From: Takakia lepidozioides
Taxonomy: Eukaryota > Streptophyta > Takakiopsida > Takakiales > Takakiaceae
Direction of reading: 5' to 3'
Length of the DNA stretch: 64,000 nucleotides
Assembly: GCA_030704615.1 (NCBI GenBank)
Contig: CM060734.1
Span: forward strand, 9,486,001-9,550,000
Shown: positions 12,601 through 23,459 of the stretch, piece after piece
Numbering within the stretch: the first letter of the stretch is position 1
Layout of the letters: the number at the start of each line of letters is the position of its first letter
Program-made: the position numbers and the translations under genes
The notes under the pieces: generated by a model
Databases searched by the model: none
What the model was told of the DNA's origin: nothing
The model's input: only the letters and a program-made list of their open reading frames with translations

Positions 12601-13834
12601 GTGTGTTCTTTCTTCCCCAAAAAATGGTATTCTTTAGGTGCTTCAACAGTTAGCGTGTCTTATTTTTTGAAGTGCATAAAACCTGCACAAATCTTGTGAG
12701 ACGGAGAGAGGGAGAGCACCCCACGGAGCTTGAGCAAGGGGCAAGGAAGCTGCCAGTCTTGTCAATTTTTGGAATAGTTGCCAAGCTTCCATCTGACTCA
12801 TCAACCGAGACCCCCTCCACTCCCTCCTTTGAAAACTCCCCCTCAGAATCACCAACTGCAGAAATGCTTAGTCTCTTTCTTGCATTACGACTTAAATTCC
12901 TGCCATCCCAAGTTCAGAAACATAAGGCCTACAAGAAACCATTCTGCATTTGAAGCCACTGATGCACTTTTTTGCAAGATATCCAGACAAGGAGGTGAAA
13001 TCACTTCGTTAATCTAGCCCCAAGGATTTCTAGCTAGTGGAGATAAACCCACGATCAAGCCCATCAATTCTGAAAAGAGATTGTTACTTGTGAAAATGTC
13101 TCGCTAGTGCTACAAAAGCCATTCCAATCAGTGCATCCACACCAGAAGGTGACTTCACCCTTCGATAACGGATAATCAGGTCGAGGCATTCTTGGGTGTC
13201 CGTTCTTATTTTGCTTATGACAAAATTCTTTCTACAAGTGGTCTATTCCTTTCCCTCTGAACCAGTACGAAGTTTGAACTGCAAAAGCACAGTAGCCAGT
13301 TTGAGAAGCAACAGCTGACTAACAACAGTATTTTCAGCTAGGTCTAGACAGAATCGTATGAGCATCTTTGTGACAGATTTTCGCAATTGGACTGTTCAAT
13401 TCCATGTTCAAACGAAAAGACCCATTTCTCCATCACCACAGTTCAGTGCTACCATTCCTCCATCTTTAAAATGTATGAGCCGTACCATCCGCCCCTAACC
13501 GGAACTCTATAACACCAACCTCGGTTATGGAAGGTAACATCACCCTTTACTCTCAACAACGAGATGGCAATCGCGATCACACTTCGTACTAGGCCAAATT
13601 CCAGGATGTCGTGTATATATTTTACCACTTCAGACGGCTTGATGTACTCCCGGCCGCCACCAATCCGATACGACTTCTTCCAGCATAAATTACTGAAGTT
13701 GACAAGTCTCTGCGAGAAAACAACTCTCCATTTTTTAGACTAGGAAATCCACTGGGTTTCCCGTAAGGAGCTGATGATGTGAAAGGAGGCCACTGGGCAA
13801 CGGAGGATGTTGGGCAGAAATGATAGATCGCCAT
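9642..13834 (-). CDS. Plastid double thioredoxin/GST-N-fold protein (At4g10000-like)
   Basis: Spliced minus-strand gene. Exons supported by GT-AG sites and phase: 11854 to about 11998 (ends LQLYEF-type), 11520-11569, 11199-11267, 10660-10709, 10294-10358, 10034-10180 and 9642-9758. Joined, they give two tandem GST_N_3/thioredoxin-like modules. The first has the CXXC motif in FDACPFCRVREALTELDL, then VYPCPKGSLRHRE, FPFFLDPNTGVSMYES and DIVKYSFSEYGAG. A linker has GWVPTLMRAGRGMMLF. The second starts KKLELFSYENNQ and goes on ARLVREALCELELPYVL. This order matches the plant At4g10000 family of plastid thioredoxin-fold proteins of unknown substrate. A likely first exon (13626-13834, ATG at 13834) codes an S/R-rich transit-peptide-like sequence, and 12.68-12.89 kb may hold another exon. 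The 11199-11267 exon has one extra T in a TTTT run that breaks the frame: pseudogene or sequence error. The final exon (VP.L.DPNT) was not found. Confidence 0.75.
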
Positions 13835-14299
13835 GTGCCAGGTTGAGGTGGCTAAGTTATTGCATCTCCGGAAGGAGGAGGGGCTTGAAAGTCTGTCTAA
13901 TGCCACGTGGCAACACCAAGGCCTTATCACTAAAGCGAGAGAGAGAGAGAGCCCGTCACAACAGATGGAATTCGAGCACCTGCTGGCTTGCTTCGATTGC
14001 AGGCAGTCGCGATTCTTATCAGCAGGATCAGGATATGAGGTTGGTGGATTGTCGTCAGACCATCTGCAGTGTCGGTTTTTCTCTTGTAGTCAAAATGGCA
14101 TCGTAGAGATTTTGCGTGTTCTTGTTTCTTTGCTACTCTTTGAGGCAACCTTTTCCATCTCCCAATCATCTGCAGACTGCGTGTCTCACTCCCAGCCATT
14201 TGGTTCCCACGCCTGAAGAGAAACCTGAATTCTACCGATTGCAAATCTCCCCAGAATGACACCCAGCAGGCAAGGAGCAACTACTCGAGAATTTCTATG

Positions 14300-17200
14300 C
14301 ACGACATAGGGGTGCATAACTTCTGCAAGGGTTTCTCAGCACTGTGTGAAAACTGAACGAAGACCTCTGAAAGAAGGAACCCAATGGTCTCCTCCTCTGA
14401 ACTATTGGCATATGGAAGTGGCCAGCTCCCTGCACAGTTTTTCAGTTGAGAATGACGTTCAAGCACAAATAAAATATATTACTGACTTTGGCTCGAGGAA
14501 TGGCCGTGTTATTCACGTAAGCAGATGCCCTATCACCTCAAACCTGTCCACTTTCCTCTAATGCTGTCCTCCACTCGTACTGCCTACATAAGAAAATCAT
14601 ATGTATGTTCAGTACAGTCAAACTACATCAGATTCTTCTGGCATGACCTACTTCTCCAATTGAATACAGAACTGGACCCCTCGGAGGTCATCTGTCCTTG
14701 TCAGTTCATCTCCTTTAGGGGAAAAATGCTCACCCCTCGTTGGTACCACAAAACCCTCAGCTGCACTTAAATCATGTCGTGTTGAACACTTTTTCAAGTT
14801 ATTGATCTCCATGCAACGGCCACCCGGCCAAATGAGCTGGTGTACAAGCACAAAGCTGACTAAATCTCCGAAGAGGGTGTATGACAGCACTCCGTACGTT
14901 TTGGAATTTGAGGTTGGGAGTAATATGGGCCAAAACTGCACTACCCTTCACACTGCAAGTATTGATTTTCAGTGGCAAAGTTAAGAAGGTGCCTTTCCAA
15001 GTGCTCTCTCTAGAGCTCTCTTTGCCACTGTAATGTTTTCCCAATGAAATTCACCTTCATGCTTGCACATAGCATGAGGTCCGTTTCACAATGTTGTCGA
15101 ACATTGTGGTGCTGCTTCTGCACTTGTCATGGTCTGGTGAGGGACTCAACCGCCACAGTCAAACAACCACGGTCATTTGTATTGTGTTCTTGAACATGAA
15201 GAAAGCTGTTGAACTCGATTCAGACAATGCTATTTGACTGGCTCACAAATCCACATCGTTGCGAGTGAATATCGATTCTTCAGCTGTGGGGAGTTCATGG
15301 GCAAAGTTGAAGGCTTTTGCAAGAGCTACCAGAACAAAAAGAAAGGACTTGTTTTAGTTCTGATTATGGCGGTTCATTTGGGGGTTGTCTGTGCACAATG
15401 ATGCTCAAATACTTCACCCTGCTCTTCTCTCGTTGCAGCTTATAGCAGTGTGCAGTCACATCAGCACATCGAAGGAAGCGACAACAAATTTTTTACTGAT
15501 AATACCGACATCAGATCCCAAGCATTTACAGCCTTTTTGTCAGATTTGGTATAGATTAGAAACAGACAGGATTGAATCGATGTTCGGGCTGGTACAATTC
15601 GATGAAACTGGTACTTCAAGACTCAAGTCTGATGCCACATGGATCCGGTGTCTTGTATTCAATTGGGTTGTCGAGAGAGACAACAGGAGAAATTAAGAGA
15701 GTGGACGGCTTACTGTAGAGCTGTTCAAGGTTCTACTTGTGAGGGAGGTACCAGGTGAGGATTCTCACCTTAGAACTCTCATCATTCTCAAACTACAGAC
15801 AATATTTGGGCCCTCTTCCCCAACGAACCAGACGCCCAAGTCCCTACTACAGAGACACGTTTAAGAGTGACAAGCCCTTATGTGTCTCATCTTCCGGCAG
15901 CTCCAGTACCGTGCCATAAGTCACGAACATCCTTTCCATGTTCACGCTATTGTTCTCTATGTACAACATAGCTGGAACAGAAGAGCCCCTAAGCCTGGCA
16001 ACAGATAGCCGACATGCAGACCTCCCTTCTCTCCACCACATGGAGAAACAGCAAGGATACTAGAAAACTAGCACAACCCCTCGTGTATTTCGGCCACGAG
16101 TTGCATGTTGGGGACACCTGAAAAGGCCATCAGTGTGACCAGCTCAGCCACCCCCCAGACATAGAAAAACAGAGGAGAAAGTCGGTGGCGCCCACCACGA
16201 CTTGGCACGTTTGGCTCATGTGTGGCCATTCCACGATAACTGCCGTTGCGTGCATTATTGCATTGTAGTTGAACAAATTCACACCGACTCCCCCTCGCAT
16301 GTCAGATTCTCTCGAGTCTCTAGTCTCTACCCAAACACGAGGGCACCGAGCCGAGCTAACTTAAGTTCGTCGGATCTTCTCTCTCCATCCATGCGTAAGC
16401 GTCCCCCCCCCCCCACTGACTCAAATCTAAGAGGAGACTACTGATTGGACTGGTCACAGTTTGCTAGTGTCAGGAAAACCGCCAGGAAAAACAGCTGATT
16501 GAGTCCCGGGACAGGGCCACATATTCTCCTGCTAATAAACATGTTTCCCTTTCCCTCTCCCATTCCCACCAAAACATGATGTGATGGAGTGTTGAACCCA
16601 CTCCCGGCTACAAGTGAGCAGGGTGAGTAGTAAAACATGGGCATCTGGAGGGCACCTCGGTGGGAGAATCCACATGATACTCTGGGCTACCGTAGTTAGG
16701 TACAAAGTACAAAGGAGTTAAAAAGCAAGAAAGAAAGTCTCAGTGGCCCAAAGAGCAGGCAGTCCTTGCAATGAATGTTGCTCTATTATTGCTCTGACCC
16801 TTTTATTGCATCAGCAGCTAGTTGGCCCTTGCAAATCTTTGGATTTGCAGAGGGTAATCCACCCACCCACCAGGGATTGAACCCCGGATGGGGTCTGCTC
16901 TGTGATGGGCGTGGGATTAGAGTAAACAATAATGGAGAGTGTGGAGAGGGCATTTTTGGGTTGTGTGTTGGTGTTTTGCAGAGAAAAGAAAGAGTAAAGA
17001 AATCCAGAGCGCAGTCATAATATATTTTTCCATCCAACGGGAGAGGGGCTACATGGTGAGAGGGGGTTGATCATGGGCCTGTGGGTTTCTGACAAGGAGA
17101 GGAGCTCTAGGGCTCGGGGGATCGGAGCGCAGTGAAGCTCTATCGTCTCGGATGGGAGCAGTGGAGGTGGAGACGGAGTTTCTATGGGGAATGCAATGTG

Positions 17201-17450
17201 GGTTTTGCTTTGGAGAGCCGGAAAACAGTTGGGTATGGTGGATTTGAGAGGTGTCGGGGCTTGGGAGGTGAGTTGCTGGATGTAGGCCTTCCTCGATGAC
17301 GGAAAGCTTATCGGAGGCCTCTTGCTGGAGCTTGGCTGAACTGGATTTGTCACGTGGAAGGAGACCCGGGGGTTTGGTGGGGTGCTAGATCTGGGCCAGA
17401 GTATTCGGATCTTGGTGCTTCTATCAGAGGGAGTGCAGCATTGTTGATCC
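14300..17450. other. Intergenic region, nothing recognised
   Basis: It lies upstream of both the minus-strand thioredoxin-fold gene and the plus-strand transporter, so it should hold both promoters. No coding region or repeat family is supported. There is a 12-C run at 16403-16414. A sequence like a B box on the minus strand at about 16866-16880 stands alone, without an A box. Confidence 0.4.
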
Positions 17451-17756
17451 TGCAGAGCAAATGCACACATCGTGTTCCTCCGGTTCCAGAATTGCAAGCT
17501 GAGCTTGTCCAGATCTCCACGGGCATATTTGGGGACAAAGCTTCTCCTGACTTTTTTTACTGTAGCTTTGCATCTCTGCACTGGCATTGGCTCTGCAAGA
17601 GAATGCAACGTGACTTGGAGACACGGGGACATCCGGGCTTCGGGGAAGGCATTGTGCATCGGGATTTGCAAACCAGATTCGCTCGATAGTAGTGGCAGTT
17701 CAGATCAGAGCAAACGACTCAGAAGGTCGTTCCACCCGAAGGTGGAGATCTTCGCC

Positions 17757-18680
17757 ATGGGGGCCAAAATGCCGAGTTTTTTCACAGTGGGATTGATCGG
17801 GTCGTGGTACTTTTCAAACATCGGTGTGTTGCTTTTGAACAAGTATTTGCTGAGCAATTATGGATTCAAGTTCCCAATCTTCTTGACCATGTGTCACATG
17901 ACGGCCTGCGCACTCTTTAGCTACATTGCAATTGCCTGGATGAAGATTGTGCCCATGCAGTCAATTCGATCACGAACGCAGTTTATCAAGATTGCAGCGC
18001 TGAGTGTTGTTTTTTGCACATCTGTTGTGAGCGGGAATGTTTCTCTGCGATATTTGCCCGTTTCCTTCAACCAGGCTATTGGTGCTACCACTCCATTTTT
18101 CACAGCTGTGTTTGCTTACGTGATAACTTTTAGAAGGGAAGCCTGGATGGTGTACGCGACCCTTATCCCAGTGGTTACAGGCGTCGTTATTGCCAGTGGG
18201 GGAGAACCGAGCTTCCATCTCTACGGCTTCATCATGTGCATCACGGCAACTGCTGCCCGGGCGCTAAAGTCGGTTCTTCAAGGGATATTACTTTCCTCGG
18301 AAGGGGAAAAGTTGAACTCCATGAACTTGCTTCTGTACATGGCACCAATTGCTGTGGTTGTTCTCTTGCCGGCAACACTCCTGCTGGAGCCTAATGTTCT
18401 GGGCATCACCATTGCACTGGCTCGCAAGGATGTGTTCATAATCTTTATGCTGGCAGTGAATTCGGCCATGGCCTATTTTGTCAATCTCACCAACTTCTTG
18501 GTCACAAAGCATACCAGTGCACTGACCTTGCAGGTGTTGGGGAACGCCAAGGGAGCAGTTGCTGTGGTAGTTTCAATTTTGCTATTCAGGAATCCAGTAT
18601 CCTTGGTTGGTATGCTTGGCTACACTCTTACTGTCTTTGGGGTCATCCTCTACAGTGAGGCTAAACGCCGGTGTAAGTGA
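17757..18680 (+). CDS. Golgi nucleotide-sugar transporter, UDP-uronate (UUAT) type
   Basis: Intact 307-aa frame in one exon. It belongs to the TPT/nucleotide-sugar transporter (NST-KT) family, and is closest in my reading to the plant At3g11320/At5g05820/UUAT1 group, which moves UDP-uronic acids and related UDP-sugars into the Golgi lumen for cell-wall polysaccharide synthesis. Family marks seen: [20 protein letters not shown] near the N-terminus, [75 protein letters not shown] and the end YSEAKRR. About ten hydrophobic segments are visible and the length matches the family (about 308). I chose ATG 17757 because orthologues start there and the context GCCATGG is strong. The frame stays open upstream to 17472, which I take as 5' leader. 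AATAAA lies at about 19121 in the 3' flank. Substrate is inferred from the family only. Confidence 0.93.
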   Translation: MGAKMPSFFTVGLIGSWYFSNIGVLLLNKYLLSNYGFKFPIFLTMCHMTACALFSYIAIAWMKIVPMQSIRSRTQFIKIAALSVVFCTSVVSGNVSLRYLPVSFNQAIGATTPFFTAVFAYVITFRREAWMVYATLIPVVTGVVIASGGEPSFHLYGFIMCITATAARALKSVLQGILLSSEGEKLNSMNLLLYMAPIAVVVLLPATLLLEPNVLGITIALARKDVFIIFMLAVNSAMAYFVNLTNFLVTKHTSALTLQVLGNAKGAVAVVVSILLFRNPVSLVGMLGYTLTVFGVILYSEAKRRCK

Positions 18681-18689
18681 GTCGACCAT

Positions 18690-20377
18690 GGGACAGAGTT
18701 GGGTATCTCTCTCTATAGATCTGGACTCGCTTCCAGGCCCATTGTTACATTCTTTGTACACTTGTTTTGCTGGGATAAGGCAATTTTCACAGTGATTCTT
18801 TGGTCAGATACCTAGATTAAGATGCCAGCAAAAGAGTAGGCTTACCAGTTTAGCAAAAGGTGGAGAGCATCATGAGAGGGCTGGGAAATACATTTATGTC
18901 TAGGGAGGGACCAGTCTTTTCTTTCTTATCCGGCAGACGTTGGCTCCAGCAGAGCATTCATTCATTCATTCTAGGGTTTTTTGGTATGCTGGAACCCAAT
19001 AAGACTTAGAAATGAAATTGGGTCGAGTCATTGTGAGTATTCTAGCTTTCAGTAACAGAGTTGGGTGCTGGCTATGGCAGATGATGGGGCCTCCATCCAG
19101 GCCCATAGCCCGCGAGATTTGTAATAAATATTTTCTTCGGTTAAATCATTCATTCTTTGGAAGCCCTGTAGAATCCACAATCTGAAGCGTCAGCTGTTTT
19201 TATCACATTTGCATTTAGTACTTCTGTGGAGGTCTTTCTCCCTAGGGGGCTGCTGTCCAGTTGGCTCTGGAGCCCACCACAAATGGAGAGTTCCCCCATG
19301 GCAGCTGAGGCCCCTTCATAGAAAAAGCTAAGCTGATATGGAGTGGGTATATGATTTGACTTTTTCTCTCAGGTTGTCACTACCAGGCTGCATATTATAT
19401 AGCACTCCATCCTTCTTTGCAAATATTCTCAAATCTTCTTGTACAGAGAACTTTCCTGTGTGCATCGGAAGTTGTCGTTGAGTATTGCCTACCTTACCAA
19501 GTGTATGACTGTCACTATCTATGGCTTCCATTCCCAAAGTTTCCTTTAAACTTGGTGCAGCTTCAGGAGTGCAATGAGCCGTCTGATACAGGTCAGTGTG
19601 CACATCCAGTGGCAAACAGTGAGTTCTATCCACTTCCCCCCAGTTTTGAGATGTTGTGTATCAGTATGTACAGTTTTGTCCATTCTTGAACAATGTACTA
19701 CCTGATTGCCTGCAATAACTTCGCTGGACTCAAATTAGCATGTAAAAGCATCACTCTCGTGCATCTTCCTTCCAACGCGCTGAGTTTCGAATAAGTTCTG
19801 TAGGCTGATGCAAAGCGTTCATGCTCAACAAAGTCTAGTCGATAGCCCATGTGCACAACGCTAGCAGCTGCCATAGTGAAGGCTTGCTGCAATTGCTATA
19901 CCAGGCCATGAATAATCCTCTATGATGAACTAGGTTAGCACAGGACACAGATTAGGAATCTAGATATCTGATAACCGTGTTTAATCCCTCCAGTAGAGCA
20001 CTCGGAGACAGACAGATGTACTCTGCGGATCTGAAGCGAGAACGTAGAGGCACCTGTTTGTGCAAATTTGCAGGGAAATCAGGACGGATGCACATTGGGC
20101 TCTATTAGGCTTAATCTGGAATCCTCGACCACAGCGGCTTCTGGAAACCAAGTTCTCCGCAGTTTTAAGACGAGGGAGACGAAGCTTGTTAGCTGACGAC
20201 CAGTCACCGCACGGTAACAATTAAGGATAGCAGTGACACGCGGATAGAAGCACTCACTTTCTTGGGTGCTTGCATGCACTCTTTTTCAGAGACTGAGAGA
20301 AAAGAGTTAGGGCGTTCCGTAGACAGCCCACTTTGGAGTGCAAAGAATAGAGAAGAGATCGTCAGACAGACAGGGAA
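18690..20377. other. 3'UTR of transporter and intergenic region
   Basis: It holds the transporter 3' flank with an AATAAA-like signal near 19121 and then the presumed promoter of the zinc-ribbon gene. No further coding region is supported. Confidence 0.4.
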
Positions 20378-20764
20378 ATGTTCTTCTTCTTTTTTGGGGG
20401 TGTGACTCCGGAGCCTAGGAGAATAATAGAGAAGGGAGATGCGATCTGCCCCCGCTGTGACTCTGAGGCCTCTCTGGTTGAGTATGACAATGTTTTCCGG
20501 GCGTTCTTCATCCCTGTGTACAGATGGAGTGGCGAAAATCCAGCAATCTATTGCGAGTCCTGTAAGTTTCTGGTGCCCTTGAAGAATTTCCAGGGTCTGG
20601 AAGAGCGCGCCATCAAGCGCGCTAAACCCCCTCCTACAGAAACAGATGAGAGGGAAAGCAAGGGCTTGAGACCTTCAGCCCCCACGCTTCGATGCTGGTC
20701 TTGCTCGGCACCTGTGGACGTAGGGTTTAAGTTCTGCCCTCGGTGTGGGTCTCCTCTTCACTAG
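20378..20764 (+). CDS. Zinc-ribbon protein (zinc-ribbon 15 type)
   Basis: Intact 128-aa single-exon frame. It starts MFFFFFGGV, as plant members of the zinc-ribbon 15 (PF17032) family do. Four CXXC pairs are visible: C24/C27 (CPRC) and C59/C62 (CESC) form the N-terminal ribbon, with the typical VEYDNVFRAFFIPVYRW between them. C106/C109 (CWSC) and C120/C123 (CPRCGSPLH) form a second ribbon at the end. A charged low-complexity linker (about residues 80-100) joins them. Function in plants is not known to me; such ribbons bind zinc and often nucleic acid or protein. The gene looks functional and has no overlap with neighbours. Confidence 0.9.
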   Translation: MFFFFFGGVTPEPRRIIEKGDAICPRCDSEASLVEYDNVFRAFFIPVYRWSGENPAIYCESCKFLVPLKNFQGLEERAIKRAKPPPTETDERESKGLRPSAPTLRCWSCSAPVDVGFKFCPRCGSPLH

Positions 20765-20769
20765 TTCAC

Positions 20770-22200
20770 TGGAGGTAAGCTAATCCTGCGCCAAGTTCAT
20801 TGTCATCTTTGGGTAACGGGTTGTACAAGCACTGAAGTCTGCTGGAGGTGATCTTGGAGCATCAGACATCAATAGAGTCGCCGAATGCGAGACAAACCAC
20901 TTGATCGGAGACATGCATGGTAGAGACGGCTCAATGGTGACAAGTGGTTCTATTTCTGACCTGCAAGCTACACAAGCGGTTTCATTACAGCGAATCAGCC
21001 AGCGCAACCTTGTAGGATAGTCATGCTGTCACCTGAAAGATTTTTTTTTGTGAGCCTGTGTTTCAATGAGGTGATGTTTGGCTTTGGCAACAATCATTTT
21101 GAAGGCATATGGTCATAAACTGTAAGTAGAATTTGGAGTCAGAGAGTCAGGAATGTGAAGGATGGTAGTTTCTTTGAACTAGTGATATAATCGTTTGCAA
21201 CTCAGACTGAAACCAGGGGCAAACCTTGCAAGATGGGTTGTACTGAAGTTTACCGGGTAGACAGCTAGCGGGATCTTCCTTTGTCCTCTCAGGACAGTTG
21301 ACAGGAGAGAAAGTGTGAATATCATGAAAGTGCAAGTGCCTCAGACAATGAAACGAACAATTTGTGGCTCTGGACGGTGAGCAATGAGAGTGAGGCCCTC
21401 TGAAGCGCTTGTACACTAGTGTAATACATGGCCACAGCCATTGAAATTGTGACTGAGGATTACCTTCCGGAAAAATAGTAGACAAGTAGCAGACCTTCCA
21501 GGAATCACACGAGGCTATATCTCATGCAAGCAAAGAAGTTAATTACAGTCCTGGAGTCCTCGTAGGACACACATGCAGAAACATGTACTGGTAGAAGCCC
21601 ATAAGTCAAGTTTCTTACATTGTTGTCATACCATGCTTCTCTCTTCTCACCCCACGCTCCCATTAGTTCTTCTGAGATTGTGGAAGCAATTGAACATCTA
21701 AAGCAGGTGGTCCTGATGGCATAGTCAACGAGCTTATCAAGCACGGTGGCGATCCCATGATAGAGGCCCTAGTTCTCCACTTTTACCCCTAAGAGCAGGA
21801 GTGTTTTTGGGGGTCCACCTCAAAAATGGGACCCACTGACACCTCCCAGGCCATATCTGCCAGCAAGAGTTCATCCACGGAAATGAACCTTACTAAGTGG
21901 CAATATTCATTTTCTGATTCACTGTCCGGGGTACTTTCAGAAGCTCTCCTCCAATCTATCAAGAGAATTGTGCCCGTACCTTTGTTTACCAACTTTGAAA
22001 GTCTTGAGACTGAGCCAAAAGCCCATGCCCTTCTGAGGCCTAGTTTTTGGGCAAATCACATGTTTGTGTGAAGGGATTTCTAGAGGATTGTGAAGGCCCA
22101 TACTTTCCTAACCTAGAAATCTCTTTTTTCATCCAAAACGGCGATACTCATCCATCGTATATTTTTTTTGGCTTTAAGGTACTATTAAACCGTTACAATG
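20770..22200. other. No gene recognised
   Basis: No supported coding region. The piece around 22049-22090 recurs next to the LINE at 36585-36660, so at least that part is repetitive DNA. Confidence 0.4.
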
Positions 22201-22319
22201 ATATCTCGGCTAGGGTTAGTTTAGGTTGGTGGCCACATCAGATCTAGGGTGATGCAAAGGCGTCGTGGGCTTTGGCTTGTCACGCCCCGCCACGCGGCAA
22301 ACAGCTGGAGCTAGGGCTT

Positions 22320-22332
22320 TTAGTATAAAGAC
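22320..22332 (+). promoter_or_regulatory. TATA-like box of the 22.7-kb gene
   Basis: TAGTATAAAGAC lies about 420 bp before the ATG at 22749. It fits a transcript that starts near 22350 and loses an intron at about 22553-22744. Inferred from position only. Confidence 0.35.
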
Positions 22333-22748
22333 AGCATCCTGACACAGGTCAGGGGTGGTGTACTCGGGTGTTAGTGTATATGTGAAGTTGGTGTACAAGC
22401 TTTGGATGAGAGCCCCTTTGTGTCATATCCTTGTGTTTGATCCTCTCTCGCGCATTGCCTGCTCTTTCCGCTTCCCCCTTTGTTGTGAAAACTTGTTTCT
22501 TGAGAGGAAGGAGTATATGCTTAAGGCTTGTTTTGTGGTGGAGAGAAGCCAGGTACCGTAGGCGTTGGTGATTCTTGCCCGCACTGTCAGGGTCAGTTAG
22601 GTCTTTTCCGCGGGATCTGCTCTACATCCTGCTGCCTAAGTAGTTCGCTAATGCATGTTATCAATGGCGGCTCCTCGTCTTGCCATATTTTCTCCTGTTG
22701 TTGCGATATTGCCTTCTCACGCTGCGGGTTGGGGTGTGATTGCAGGGG

Positions 22749-23450
22749 ATGGCGGCAGTTCGTGATTTCTCTTGTGTAGCTCGCAGAGAGGGGGAGAGCC
22801 TGTTTCTACATATTAGTGTGGTGCTTACTATTGAAGCTAATCCTATCATAGAGGCCGATCCTGCTGCCACTTCTCATTCTGCTAGTGCTCTTGTTGTTGC
22901 TTCTCTCGTTGTTGAAACCAATCTTGTCGTTTCTCACCCTGCTGATGGTCTTGCTGTTGCTAACACAACTAACAGTGCGCGGCCTGGCAGTGTTGCTTTG
23001 CCAGCGTCGCCACTTCGTGAGCCTACTGCTCGTGTTCCAGCTCCTGTTGTTTCGTTGGGTTCTCTTGATGGTAGTGACTATGCTAATCTAGATGAGGCAG
23101 AGGCGTCGTCGCCAAGGTCTGAAAGGTCTAATAGTTCTCTAGATAGTTGCGATCCGGAGTACTACAACTTTGACAACTTTATTGACCCTGGACCTGAGTA
23201 TTTTGAGAGTAGGCAGCAAGCGGCAGAGTTGGAAAGGGATATTGAGCTATCACAAGAAGTAGATGACATGTTGTGTGAAATCTATGATGAGGATCAGCTT
23301 TGGTTTGAACGCATAGAAAATGCTGTCATAGAAGACCTTGCTGCGTTAACCAATCATCACGAATCCTTGTTTGCAAGACCTTCGCTTGAGCCTAGTGTGG
23401 TGGTGTCTAGAGCCAGACAACTTGCTAAGAAAGAATTTGAATTGCGTTGA
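22749..23450 (+). CDS. Hypothetical acidic protein, 5'UTR intron likely
   Basis: Open frame of 233 aa from ATG 22749. I do not recognise it. Residues about 20-100 are rich in A, V, S and T with repeated GTT/GCT codons and may be repeat-derived. The second half is acidic with DPEYYNFDNFIDPGPEYFES and a helical stretch ELERDIELSQEVDDMLCEIY. A consensus donor (CCAG|GTACCG at 22552/22553) and acceptor (GATTGCAG before 22745) bracket a 190-bp intron placed just before the ATG. Together with the TATA-like box this suggests a real transcription unit. It could also be a degenerate mobile-element gene. Confidence 0.4.
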   Translation: MAAVRDFSCVARREGESLFLHISVVLTIEANPIIEADPAATSHSASALVVASLVVETNLVVSHPADGLAVANTTNSARPGSVALPASPLREPTARVPAPVVSLGSLDGSDYANLDEAEASSPRSERSNSSLDSCDPEYYNFDNFIDPGPEYFESRQQAAELERDIELSQEVDDMLCEIYDEDQLWFERIENAVIEDLAALTNHHESLFARPSLEPSVVVSRARQLAKKEFELR

Positions 23451-23459
23451 ACGTTTGCC

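Noticed and set aside
16860-16885. Minus-strand B box GGGGTTCAATCCC
   Set aside because: No A-box-like sequence at a suitable distance upstream on the minus strand.
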